Origin: Paludibacteraceae bacterium
GTDB lineage: Bacteria > Bacteroidota > Bacteroidia > Bacteroidales > Paludibacteraceae
Assembly: GCA_017630395.1 (NCBI GenBank)
Contig: JAGBVI010000013.1
Location: 1-57,163, forward strand
Length of the DNA stretch: 57,163 nt
Reading direction: 5' to 3'
Position 1 is the first letter of the stretch. Each line of letters begins with the position of its first letter. The notes under the pieces are model-generated. The model did no database searches. It was not told the origin of the DNA and saw only the letters and a list, made by a program, of their open reading frames with translations. Positions 22,923 through 31,156 of this stretch are shown here, one piece after another. A program made the position numbers and the translations under genes.

Positions 22923-25075
22923 AAATTAATTTTAATGGACCACTCTTCTCCACTCTCTTTAATATTCAATCTAATATTATTGGTTGTTGTCCAAATAGTT
23001 TCAAAATTGAGTTGCTCTACTAATCTACCAAAAATCTCTTTTTGAAAAGAAGAATAAAAAACCAAATTTTCTGAATGCAAATGCATATCCGGCAATACAG
23101 CATGGAATTTAAATCTAATAAAAGTAACAAAAGGAGCTAAAATATCTTGCAACCATTTTAAGCAACCCATATTGCAATTAATTGCCGGGAATTGCTCTTT
23201 CACAATCCAATTTTGCCCTGATGATTTAAGGACTCTGAAGTTAGATAAGTAAAAATAGTATAAAGCACACTTCTTGTTGCCAACAAATCGTTGAAAATAA
23301 AAGCTTTTACTATCATTGACGAACCAAGCTTTAGCTCCATTATCCGATTGAAGGAAATATCCTCCTAAATAAGAATGAACACTCCATGATTCCAGTCCAA
23401 ATAGAGTTGAATTTACATCTATTTTATTCCCTTCACAGAAGAGATAATTACCTACTTTAAAATTATTTACAGACAGATTAGTTACAACCTCGTCTAATTT
23501 AGGCACACCAGAAGCAACCCATTCAAAATTATTTGTTACAGATAAATAGTAAGTGAAAGGACAATTTTGAGTAGGAGCACCTACGTAGGGCAATTCTTGA
23601 AACTGAAAATGCAAATGAGGGTAAGGAGAATAACCGGAATTTCCGCAAAGTGCCAATTCTTGTCCAAGAGAAATAATATCACCCGGAGCACATTTGATGG
23701 AATCGATTTTCAGATGAGCTAAGAGAGAAAAACAACCCTCAAAATGTTTTAAAACAATATAATTTCCCCAATTATTTTTCCTGTTAACCTGTCCTACTAA
23801 ATTATCTTCTATACCATCGCAAACAGAAATTACAATAGCAGCAGCCGGAGCCAAAACCGGTTTATCATAACAATAATAATCCTCAACCCTCTCCCCGTTT
23901 CCTTTAAATTGCTTATTATCCACTTCTACCACAAAATCCCAAGCATACTTCCATTCATCTTTATGCGTATATTCACCATCGTAACCTTGCTTAACAGTCC
24001 ATTCGCCTAAAAAAGGAAGAGAAAAAGGGAAATAAGAGAGATACTTAAATCGCTTATTATTGACATTATCATAGTAAAAATTTTCCTCCGGAGTATTTTC
24101 TATAATAAAGGGGAAACGGAGAGAATTACTATTTTCTCGTAACTGCAACACATATAGATATAAAATACTTACCAAACAAAAAGAGAAAGAAAACGATGGT
24201 AAGAAAAGATAAGACAAAAATCTCGTAGAAGAGAAAGCTACAATGAACAATGTTGGTAATAATAAAAAAAGTCCCAAGATAGAAGAAAATGAAGGAACAA
24301 TATAACAACCCCCGACAGCAATTGCAGTGAATATAAAATTAAATCCAAAAAACAGAAAAGGGATGTGAAATAATTCAGCTCCTAAAAAATTGTAACAAAA
24401 ATAGCCAGAGAGAAAAAATCCCAAAGCATAACAAAAAGAGAGACGGGAGACACAAAAGAGAGCAATTGAAATTAAAAGACCGGTCAACCTATCTGATTGA
24501 AAAAATAGCACACCAATACTTTTAAGAAAAAGGTCAAAATAAATTGGCATTTCAACATCATTCAACTTCTCTATTAAAGTATAGATAGAAAATTCACCAA
24601 TAGCAAGATATTGAGGAGAAGTAAACAATAAAACATCAGTGCTAACCCCTGCATCCAATTGTTGTGACAACAAAAGAACAATCCACAGACAAGCTAAAAA
24701 TGGGAATGCTAAAAATGGAAGATTATATTTCTTAAAAAATCCCTCCATCACAACAGTAAGCATCAACACCAATAACGATAAGGCAAAAATCAGAACTACC
24801 AATGTCTCACTATAAGGATAAATAGCACCTAAAGCAAGACCTATCATAATTGCATTAAAACCATATAATCCGGAACGAACCTTTTCCCTATTAAGCGATA
24901 ACGACAGAGATATAGCATTCACCAACATACAACAAAATAATCCGCAAACACCTTGTAACGGATAAAGCATTGTGATACAACACAAAACACAACCGAACCA
25001 TTTGTTTTGCGTAAAAAAAATGGATGAATAACTAAATAACAGACTATCAAAAAATAACCTTATTTCACTCTTCAT
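22919..25075 (-). CDS. Urea-transporter-like membrane domain fused to an M23 peptidase-like domain
   Basis: A 718-residue protein. Residues 1 to about 320 are very hydrophobic with about ten membrane segments and look like the urea transporter family (SGLYGFNAIMIGLALGAIYP; a second half with FFLSGYFCYNFLGAELFHIP). After a short linker an extracytoplasmic domain (about 350-510) has LytM/M23 features: AWDFVVEVD (Asp380), LVGQVNRKNNWGNYIVLKHF, SLLAHLKIDSI and the HxH motif PHLHFQF (His487/His489). At the usual first zinc-ligand position (HxxxD) there is Lys376, and the nearest His is 371, so activity is uncertain. About 200 further residues follow with no recognised domain. The gene overlaps both neighbours (4 and 11 bases). 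The substrate of the channel domain need not be urea. Confidence 0.88.
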   Translation of the reverse strand: MKSEIRLFFDSLLFSYSSIFFTQNKWFGCVLCCITMLYPLQGVCGLFCCMLVNAISLSLSLNREKVRSGLYGFNAIMIGLALGAIYPYSETLVVLIFALSLLVLMLTVVMEGFFKKYNLPFLAFPFLACLWIVLLLSQQLDAGVSTDVLLFTSPQYLAIGEFSIYTLIEKLNDVEMPIYFDLFLKSIGVLFFQSDRLTGLLISIALFCVSRLSFCYALGFFLSGYFCYNFLGAELFHIPFLFFGFNFIFTAIAVGGCYIVPSFSSILGLFLLLPTLFIVAFSSTRFLSYLFLPSFSFSFCLVSILYLYVLQLRENSNSLRFPFIIENTPEENFYYDNVNNKRFKYLSYFPFSLPFLGEWTVKQGYDGEYTHKDEWKYAWDFVVEVDNKQFKGNGERVEDYYCYDKPVLAPAAAIVISVCDGIEDNLVGQVNRKNNWGNYIVLKHFEGCFSLLAHLKIDSIKCAPGDIISLGQELALCGNSGYSPYPHLHFQFQELPYVGAPTQNCPFTYYLSVTNNFEWVASGVPKLDEVVTNLSVNNFKVGNYLFCEGNKIDVNSTLFGLESWSVHSYLGGYFLQSDNGAKAWFVNDSKSFYFQRFVGNKKCALYYFYLSNFRVLKSSGQNWIVKEQFPAINCNMGCLKWLQDILAPFVTFIRFKFHAVLPDMHLHSENLVFYSSFQKEIFGRLVEQLNFETIWTTTNNIRLNIKESGEEWSIKINL

Positions 25076-26405
25076 AATGCTCTTTACATGTTACATATTC
25101 GAAGTCATCAGCACCTCGAATAATTTTTGCATGACTATTTTTATCTAACAACACAACAGCAGGTCTATATGAGATAAATTGCATAGATTGCGTAACATTA
25201 TATGCCCCGACATTGTGAACGACCAAAACATCCCCTTTATTCAACAACGGTAATGCGACTCGCTCTCTTAGCACATCAACATTCATACAAAGAGGACCGT
25301 ACAAAGTGCTATCTTCCCAATGAGACGAGCGAAACTCAGTGGCAGAAATTTTATGGTTGTACCAGAAAGAGGTAAATAATATATTCACACCGGCATCAAC
25401 AATAGTATTTAATCTCCCATCAGGATTTCTTTTATTTGCAACAACAGATGTAAGTAAAAAACCGGCATCATCAATTAAAGCTCGTCCTGTTTCCAATAAT
25501 AACAAAGGTGTAAACTTGGCAACATAACTATTCTCTTTCAATTCATCCGTTATCACCCTTGCATAATCACTGATAGAAGGGGAACAATCCTCACCGCTTA
25601 AGTAAGAACCTTTGAGCGTATTCTTTGACGCAAATCCTCCACCTAAATCCAAGTAGGCAATCGAGTGATGCAATTCATTATATATCTTTTCAGCTAATGC
25701 TGCCATTTTTTTTGCTTGAACTTTATAGGCATTTAAAGATAAAATAAAAGTTCCAATATGACAATGTAATCCTTTTAAATTCAATTTTTTTTCTTGAATG
25801 ATTTTAGTAACCATTCTCCAAGCCTCACCATTTTCCAAATTAAAGCCAAAACGACTCCAAGCAGGAGAGATTCCGGCATCTAAATTTACTCTAATAGCAA
25901 CATTTACAATTTTGTTGCATCTCTCAGATAAATGAGAGAGCAATATCAATTCTTGCAAATTATCAATATGAATAAGCGACTCATTATCAATTGCTAACAA
26001 TAAATCTTCTTCACTTTTATTAGGGCCATTAAAAATGATATTTGTTCCACGTACTCCATTTTGGAGAGCCTTTTTATACTCAAATCCGGAAACCACTTCA
26101 GCCCAAGCGCCCTCTTCATGAAAAATTTTACATATTGCATTCAAGTAGTTGGTTTTATAGGACCATGCAAAACAAACATTAGGATACCGATTTAGGAAAT
26201 TGCTTTGGGCTTCTTTAAAATTGTTTCTTAGCGTAGATTCCGAAAACAAGAAAAGAGGAGAACCAAATTTCTTCAACAAAGAAGAAGGTGTATGTCCATC
26301 TATCTCAGCAACAAGAGGTAGCGAAACATTATTGCCTGATTTCCCGGGCATAGTTGCAACTATTGGTTTAATCAACGGCCTTTCATATACTTTTTTCTTC
26401 TTCAT
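25065..26405 (-). CDS. PLP-dependent decarboxylase, DapDC/ODC fold type III
   Basis: A 446-residue enzyme of the alanine-racemase-fold decarboxylases (diaminopimelate, ornithine or arginine type). The PLP lysine is in CFAWSYKTNYL. Also visible are HCHIGTFILSLNAY, the glycine loop YLDLGGGFASKNT, LLLETGRALIDDAG, GPLCMNVDVL (the usual Cys and Asp of the active site of the partner subunit) and VGAYNVTQSM near the end. The sequence is not close enough to LysA for me to call it lysine biosynthesis, and there is no lys or dap gene nearby. Its neighbours are an ATP-grasp ligase and a PqqD-like protein upstream (4-base overlap) and the urea-transporter/M23 fusion downstream (11-base overlap). I infer it makes or trims an amino-acid-derived building block for that system. 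Confidence 0.88.
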   Translation of the reverse strand: MKKKKVYERPLIKPIVATMPGKSGNNVSLPLVAEIDGHTPSSLLKKFGSPLFLFSESTLRNNFKEAQSNFLNRYPNVCFAWSYKTNYLNAICKIFHEEGAWAEVVSGFEYKKALQNGVRGTNIIFNGPNKSEEDLLLAIDNESLIHIDNLQELILLSHLSERCNKIVNVAIRVNLDAGISPAWSRFGFNLENGEAWRMVTKIIQEKKLNLKGLHCHIGTFILSLNAYKVQAKKMAALAEKIYNELHHSIAYLDLGGGFASKNTLKGSYLSGEDCSPSISDYARVITDELKENSYVAKFTPLLLLETGRALIDDAGFLLTSVVANKRNPDGRLNTIVDAGVNILFTSFWYNHKISATEFRSSHWEDSTLYGPLCMNVDVLRERVALPLLNKGDVLVVHNVGAYNVTQSMQFISYRPAVVLLDKNSHAKIIRGADDFEYVTCKEHYEE

Positions 26406-27439
26406 AATTCAGCTTTTGATGAAAATTTACCAAACTCAGAAAAGTCTACAATCAAATCCCAAGAACAACGAACAAACATTTTCCCCACTTCGTATTCCAA
26501 ATTTGCACTAATCTTCTCCTTTTTAATCAATTTAACAATAAGTTCCGGAATGTTTTGTCCGGATGCAGTAGCCAAATAGACCCAAGCCGGAATCCTTGGA
26601 TTTACTTCAATCAAATAAAATTTTCCTTCATCACTACGAATCCATTCCAATTCAAATGGACCTTTCCATGAGGTTTTTTGAACAAAAGTACGAGTTAAAT
26701 CTAACAAATTTTCATCATTGATTGTAACTCCAGCCCAAGCTTTACCTTTATCTGTGATATATTGTTTTCGCATGGCAACATAAGAGAGTAATCTCCCCTC
26801 GCCATCAGACAATCCAATAACATTAAACTCAGCTCCGGAAACAAAACGTTGAACAATAATCGGCACCCCCCATCGACAAGAAATATCATTGAACGCAGAA
26901 AAAAGTTGCTCCTGATTTCTTGTGATGACAGCTTCGTAGAATTGCCCCTTCACAACAAGAGGAAATTCCCAATCTAAATTCATTAAGTCATTATATGAAA
27001 AACAATTTCGACTATCCGGAATATCAATTCCTGTTAGAGATGACAATTTTGGCAAATTACATTTCTGCCTTAATTCAAACTGCTCTAAAGAAGGAAGATA
27101 GGTTCCAATATTCAACAATCCAAGTCGAGATTGCAATAAAATAAAAGAATTTAATTCTGCATCTAAATTAGGAATTATCACATCTATATTCTCTTTTTGT
27201 TGAATATAAGCAAGACGCGAAAAAAGGAGTTCTGATCCTTCCGTTGGATTGGGCAATTGATAGGCAACATCTATTAAATCTCGCATATAGTTTCCGGGTT
27301 CCAACGATCCATAGCTAAGACCCACTATTCTGCAATCTTGGTATTCGGATTGACGTAAACTACGAGCAACAGAAATACCGGCACTTGGATTATCTGTTGC
27401 GTTCATTCCACTAATGGCTATCGTTAACCTCTTCATCAA
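26402..27439 (-). CDS. ATP-grasp ligase of the PqqD/decarboxylase operon
   Basis: A 345-residue ATP-grasp enzyme of the CarB-like group. It has an N-terminal nucleotide-binding-like domain (LTIAISGMNATDNPSAGIS). The ATP-grasp core has the phosphate loop lysine at FPLVVKGQFYEA, the adenine-side segment VPIIVQRFVSGAEFNVIG, and the metal ligands Glu and Asn in FELEWIRSDEGKFYLIEVNP. Such enzymes join a carboxylate to an amine through an acyl-phosphate. It overlaps the PqqD-like gene by 4 bases upstream and the decarboxylase by 4 bases downstream, so the three are made together. The substrate is unknown. No graspetide-like precursor gene is visible. Confidence 0.9.
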   Translation of the reverse strand: MMKRLTIAISGMNATDNPSAGISVARSLRQSEYQDCRIVGLSYGSLEPGNYMRDLIDVAYQLPNPTEGSELLFSRLAYIQQKENIDVIIPNLDAELNSFILLQSRLGLLNIGTYLPSLEQFELRQKCNLPKLSSLTGIDIPDSRNCFSYNDLMNLDWEFPLVVKGQFYEAVITRNQEQLFSAFNDISCRWGVPIIVQRFVSGAEFNVIGLSDGEGRLLSYVAMRKQYITDKGKAWAGVTINDENLLDLTRTFVQKTSWKGPFELEWIRSDEGKFYLIEVNPRIPAWVYLATASGQNIPELIVKLIKKEKISANLEYEVGKMFVRCSWDLIVDFSEFGKFSSKAEL

Positions 27440-27702
27440 TCTTCAACCAATCTATATCTTACACAAAGAGCAATAAAATCTTCTAAATCAGTATCTAACA
27501 CTACTTCTGAAACATCATATTGCTCTAAAATTTTTTGTTTAATTATATCCATAGTATCCCCGGACTTTATCCAAGACAGAATCGTTTGTCCTAATGAATT
27601 CAGAGTATAACACTCTCCACTTTTAGGACAAAAAACAAAACCATCTTGTTCTAAATTTATAGTTTTATCTACCTTCATTTGCAAAAAATCATTGAACAAC
27701 AT
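27436..27702 (-). CDS. PqqD-like small carrier/recognition protein
   Basis: An 88-residue protein with the PqqD-family pattern: a short N-terminal strand region (FVFCPKSGECYTLNSLGQTI) and then a winged-helix part (LSWIKSGDTMDIIKQKILEQ, then DLEDFIALCVRYRLVED). PqqD-type domains normally bind the leader of a ribosomal peptide and present it to a modifying enzyme. Here no radical SAM gene is visible and the next gene is an ATP-grasp ligase (4-base overlap). The C-terminus VED is acidic and exposed, so a role as an amino-group carrier similar in idea to LysW is possible but speculative. It is the first gene of the operon. Confidence 0.85.
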   Translation of the reverse strand: MLFNDFLQMKVDKTINLEQDGFVFCPKSGECYTLNSLGQTILSWIKSGDTMDIIKQKILEQYDVSEVVLDTDLEDFIALCVRYRLVED

Positions 27703-27739
27703 TCACTCTCATAGGTACTGAAGTTGCTATTATTAATTA

Positions 27740-27747
27740 CAAAAGTA
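27740..27747 (-). promoter_or_regulatory. Candidate -7 box of the PqqD/ATP-grasp operon
   Basis: On the minus strand TACTTTTG matches TAnnTTTG, 37 bases before the ATG of the PqqD-like gene. The -33 element is not clear. Confidence 0.4.
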
Positions 27748-27873
27748 ATAAAAAAGAGAAAACATTTGAGTATATTTCAACAAACACAACAAACATTACA
27801 ACGAAAATAGATTATAAGTAAGCATACTCCAAAAAAAAGTATCAACATACTCACATCTCTAATAGTTATTGAA

Positions 27874-28353
27874 TCAAATCAACTTCCATCTAATTCTCAA
27901 AACACCATCAGAATAACTATGGGTAAGGAGTTTAAATATCCCAATCTCCATGGTATGTTCCACATGTGTACCAATACACAAACATTGGTCATAATCCCCA
28001 ATACTTACCACTCTTAATGTATCGGAAGTACCCTTTGGAAGACGATTTATATCAAAACGCTCTTTTGCCTCTTCTTCTGGAATATAAGTAATGATGATGG
28101 GTAAATCCAGTGAAATAATACGATTCACCTCCGATTCAAGTCGTTGTAAATCCTCTAAAGAGAGTTCTTTATCCATTTTAAAATCCAATTTACTCTTTTT
28201 CTTTTCGATATGAGCAGAAATGGCACGACCACAATCGAACAAACGAACCATAGTTTGATTAATAATATGCTCACAAGTATGAGATGGAGCTATAGAAAAA
28301 TCTTGAAATTTAGCTTTACCTGCTTCGACTTCGTTCCTTAGATTATCTTCCAT
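27874..28353 (-). CDS. AlaX-like tRNA-editing protein
   Basis: A 159-residue stand-alone homolog of the second additional domain (SAD) of alanyl/threonyl-tRNA synthetases, which hydrolyses mischarged tRNA (for example Ser-tRNA-Ala). The zinc motif His25-x3-His29 is in SHTCEHIINQ. The second pair is in QCLCIGTHVEHTMEIG, equivalent to CGGTHV of AlaRS. It is shorter than full AlaX proteins because it lacks the N-terminal glycine-rich barrel part. It is a separate gene upstream of the PqqD operon, with a 171-base gap. The full alaS lies at 37179-39797. Confidence 0.88.
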   Translation of the reverse strand: MEDNLRNEVEAGKAKFQDFSIAPSHTCEHIINQTMVRLFDCGRAISAHIEKKKSKLDFKMDKELSLEDLQRLESEVNRIISLDLPIIITYIPEEEAKERFDINRLPKGTSDTLRVVSIGDYDQCLCIGTHVEHTMEIGIFKLLTHSYSDGVLRIRWKLI

Positions 28354-28419
28354 GATAGATTAATTTTTTATTTATAGGCAACTTCTATAAATTAAGATTT
28401 TAAATTTTCGGATATTAAT

Positions 28420-28480
28420 TCAGTTTCGGATGCTTTTGAATTTATCTTACATATCTTATTTATAGAACTTATCCAAAATC
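28420..28480. repeat. Dispersed intergenic repeat, copy A
   Basis: The stretch with agtttcggatgcttttgaat followed by tttatagaac is closely matched at 42178-42245 and, in reverse complement and more loosely, at 37075-37135 and 47397-47462. It lies in the 252-bp gap between the AlaX-like gene and the small membrane protein. Confidence 0.45.
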
Positions 28481-28605
28481 AATTTAAGTCACTATTTTGA
28501 ATTTTAAAGCAATAATTATAAAAATCATTCTACCTAATATAAAACTTAGCTTTAACAAGATAACAAAACAATGAACTAACTAAATTAAAATTTGTTTTTA
28601 TTTGT

Positions 28606-28872
28606 ATGAAAATTTTAATAAAAAATATTTTAATTCACATATTGTGTATATCTATTGGTTTTATACTATTTGTCTTAATGATGAATTACCTCTCAAAACC
28701 AAGCAATTTCCCTTTACATTTTAGTCCGTCCGAAGCTTTTGATGCCTACTATTTCTCCTTTGTCTATAGTTTAGGAACAATAGGATTCATCATTGGAACA
28801 ATAATCTTACTAACCGCTCTATTTATCATCTTTCTATTCTCAAATTGGATTAGTACTCGATTAAATAAATAG
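28606..28872 (+). CDS. Small two-helix membrane protein
   Basis: An 88-residue protein with two membrane segments (IHILCISIGFILFVLMM and about 19 residues from GTIGFIIGTIILLTALFIIF) and a short polar loop (SKPSNFPLHFSPSEAFDAYY). I do not recognise the family. It ends 12 bases inside the convergent MBL gene. Composition and start context (taaaatttgtttttatttgt before ATG) are compatible with a real gene, but support is moderate. Confidence 0.55.
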   Translation: MKILIKNILIHILCISIGFILFVLMMNYLSKPSNFPLHFSPSEAFDAYYFSFVYSLGTIGFIIGTIILLTALFIIFLFSNWISTRLNK

Positions 28873-29610
28873 TTCCAAACCATCAAAAGCAAGTTGTACA
28901 TTGTTTGGGAGTTGTTCATTCACTTTCTGATGCAAACCAATTTCATGGCTCACATGTGTCAAAAAGGCTTGTTGGGGATTAATTTCATTCACCAATTCCA
29001 AAGCCTCTTCTACTGTAGCATGCGAAAAATGATCTTTATAACGAAGTGCATTGACAACAAGAGTTTTCACCCCTTTCAATTTTACTTTTTCTTCTCTATT
29101 AATTGTTTTAAAATCAGTTATATAAGCAAAATCACCAACTCTATAACAATGAATGGGCAATTTATAATGCAAAACTTCAATGGGAATAAACTCTGTACCA
29201 AAAATAGTAAATGGCTCATTGGTCAATTCATGCAAAACAAACTGTGGGATACCATGATAATTGTTATTAAAACAATAAGAAAAAACTCTGTATATAGCGT
29301 CACAAGTATTTTTATCTGCGTATATATCAACCTTACCAAATACCCGTAAATCATCCAAACCCATCATGTGATCAACATGTTCATGCGTAAGCAAAACCGC
29401 ATCAACTTTTTTTATCCCGCTCTGTAAAGCCTGTTGTCTAAAATCCGGACCACAATCGATTAAGATATTTTTTCCATCAAACTCCAATAAAACAGAAGAA
29501 CGTAATCGTTTGTCTTTCGAGTCTATCGATTGACAAACCTCGCACCCACAACCAATATAAGGAACACCTGAGGAGGTACCTGTACCTAAAAAAGTAATCT
29601 TCATACCCAT
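28861..29610 (-). CDS. MBL-fold metallo-hydrolase, PhnP-like
   Basis: A 249-residue metallo-beta-lactamase-fold hydrolase. The N-terminal signature is ITFLGTGTSSGVPYIGC followed by a Cys pair (GCGCEVC). The metal motif is LLTHEHVDHMMGLDDLR, with further ligands at YITDFKTI and FLTHVSHEIG. It resembles PhnP-like cyclic phosphodiesterases, but without a phosphonate cluster the substrate is open. The third codon is also Met and may be the true start. It begins 1 base after the rsmF stop and is evidently co-transcribed. Confidence 0.93.
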   Translation of the reverse strand: MGMKITFLGTGTSSGVPYIGCGCEVCQSIDSKDKRLRSSVLLEFDGKNILIDCGPDFRQQALQSGIKKVDAVLLTHEHVDHMMGLDDLRVFGKVDIYADKNTCDAIYRVFSYCFNNNYHGIPQFVLHELTNEPFTIFGTEFIPIEVLHYKLPIHCYRVGDFAYITDFKTINREEKVKLKGVKTLVVNALRYKDHFSHATVEEALELVNEINPQQAFLTHVSHEIGLHQKVNEQLPNNVQLAFDGLELFI

Positions 29611-29611
29611 A

Positions 29612-30976
29612 TCATTTAATCAATTGCGAATATTCATTATAATCTGCTTCCATTCTTATTCTCCACTCTTGTGGATAGAGATTATTGCATCTGTTTCCCA
29701 CGTTTTTTACCCAACCTAATGGAATACCATTATACAAAAGTAAGAGAACACCCTTAGGAGCATCATTAAAAAACAAATTTTCTCTACGTAAGAAAGTTAT
29801 CGCCTCTTGCCAAGTTAACTCAATACAAGAAAAATTATCCCTATTTAATTCCCAAGAAAAAGCCAATGCCGCATCAGGAACAAAATCTTTCCCTTTAGAA
29901 CTACCCAATGGAATACCAGCATACAAAGTACGCAATTTTTCGGACAAGAAAGATACTTTGTCAAACATCTCTTTATGAATTGCATAATAAGAACTACCAT
30001 ATTGCACAAATTCCACAGAAGATGTAACAAGATTAGATAGAGTTTTTATACTATTCTTATCTATAGTCAATTTATTTTTTACCTTTTTAAAATTACATCT
30101 CACACTATCGGATGTTACCTTTCTTAAAACAGCTAAGAAGAAGCCTTCACCTTTTGTTTTATGAGGATAGAAGTGATAACCATAATCAGATTCAGTAATA
30201 CCCCACTCCTCTTTATGAGGTACAGAAAGAATATCTGCCCCCAACTCATCCACAATCCACTTTACGTTCTTCTCGTCCTCTTCTTCGTTGTAAGTACAAG
30301 TACTATAAACAAGTATCCCCCCCTCTTTCAGAGCAGGAAAAATATCTTTTAGAATCTGTTGTTGACGCTCGGCACAAAAATGTACATTATCTACAGACCA
30401 TTCTTTAATCGCCACATCATCTTTTCTAAACATACCTTCACCAGAACAAGGGGCATCAACAATAATCATATCAAAAAAGGAAGAAAATCTACCCAATTCA
30501 CTAGGAGAATTACTAGTTACCATAACATTGGGAGCCCCCCATTTTTGCATATTTTCAGCAAGAATATTAACCCGAGATTTTGTTATTTCGTTAGAAACCA
30601 ACCACCCGTTTCCATTCATCAGAGAAGCCAAATGAGTAGATTTTCCACCTGGTGCGGCGCATAAATCCAATACCCAAGGAGAATCACTATCAACAAATTG
30701 AGAATAGATATGCCCCAAAAACATTGAGGATGCTTCTTGAACATAATAAGCACCGGCATGAAAAAGTGGGTCCATCGTAAATTTAGGGCGAAAAGGTAAA
30801 TAATATGCTTCCGATTTAGCCCAAGGAACAAGAGGAAACTCCCCTTTAAAATTTGATTTCCTACTATTCAAACGAATACTCACTTGAGGTTCAGTTTCCA
30901 AAGAATTTCGAAATGCCTCATACTCATCGAGCAAGATATGTTGCATTTGGACTTCAAAATCAACGTGAAGTTCCAT
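29612..30976 (-). CDS. rsmF: rRNA (cytosine-C5) methyltransferase, RsmF-like
   Basis: A 454-residue NOL1/NOP2/Sun-family enzyme that methylates cytosine C5 in 16S rRNA with S-adenosylmethionine. SAM-binding motif I is LDLCAAPGGKSTHLASLM. The catalytic motifs are IIVDAPCSGEGMFRKD and LVYSTCTYNEEEDE with its nucleophilic Cys. The C-terminal 160 residues are the RsmF-specific accessory domain (PKGVLLLLYNGIPLGWVKN). It lies downstream of the gpmI terminator and heads the pair with the MBL gene. Confidence 0.93.
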   Translation of the reverse strand: MELHVDFEVQMQHILLDEYEAFRNSLETEPQVSIRLNSRKSNFKGEFPLVPWAKSEAYYLPFRPKFTMDPLFHAGAYYVQEASSMFLGHIYSQFVDSDSPWVLDLCAAPGGKSTHLASLMNGNGWLVSNEITKSRVNILAENMQKWGAPNVMVTSNSPSELGRFSSFFDMIIVDAPCSGEGMFRKDDVAIKEWSVDNVHFCAERQQQILKDIFPALKEGGILVYSTCTYNEEEDEKNVKWIVDELGADILSVPHKEEWGITESDYGYHFYPHKTKGEGFFLAVLRKVTSDSVRCNFKKVKNKLTIDKNSIKTLSNLVTSSVEFVQYGSSYYAIHKEMFDKVSFLSEKLRTLYAGIPLGSSKGKDFVPDAALAFSWELNRDNFSCIELTWQEAITFLRRENLFFNDAPKGVLLLLYNGIPLGWVKNVGNRCNNLYPQEWRIRMEADYNEYSQLIK

Positions 30977-31073
30977 ATCTTTTATATTAATGAATGCTCT
31001 AAATTATGTGATTAAAAACACAATAACCAATTTTCAAAATAAATAGAGAGACTCTCTACCTATAAAAACATAA

Positions 31074-31128
31074 AAAGTGTGTTATCATGAATAGAAGCAG
31101 TATGCGAATAAACATTATAACACACTTT
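31074..31128 (-). terminator. Terminator of the ftsE-metF-gpmI unit
   Basis: A 12-bp perfect stem (aaagtgtgttat / ataacacacttt) with a 31-nt loop, 28 bases beyond the gpmI stop. On the minus strand it is followed by the T-rich TTATGTTTTTATAGG. Confidence 0.75.
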
Positions 31129-31156
31129 AAACAGAGTCTTTTCTATATAGAAAAAA

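Noticed and set aside
25065-26405. Calling the decarboxylase lysA
   Set aside because: Fold and motifs fit the broader family, but context lacks lysine genes and the neighbours suggest another substrate.
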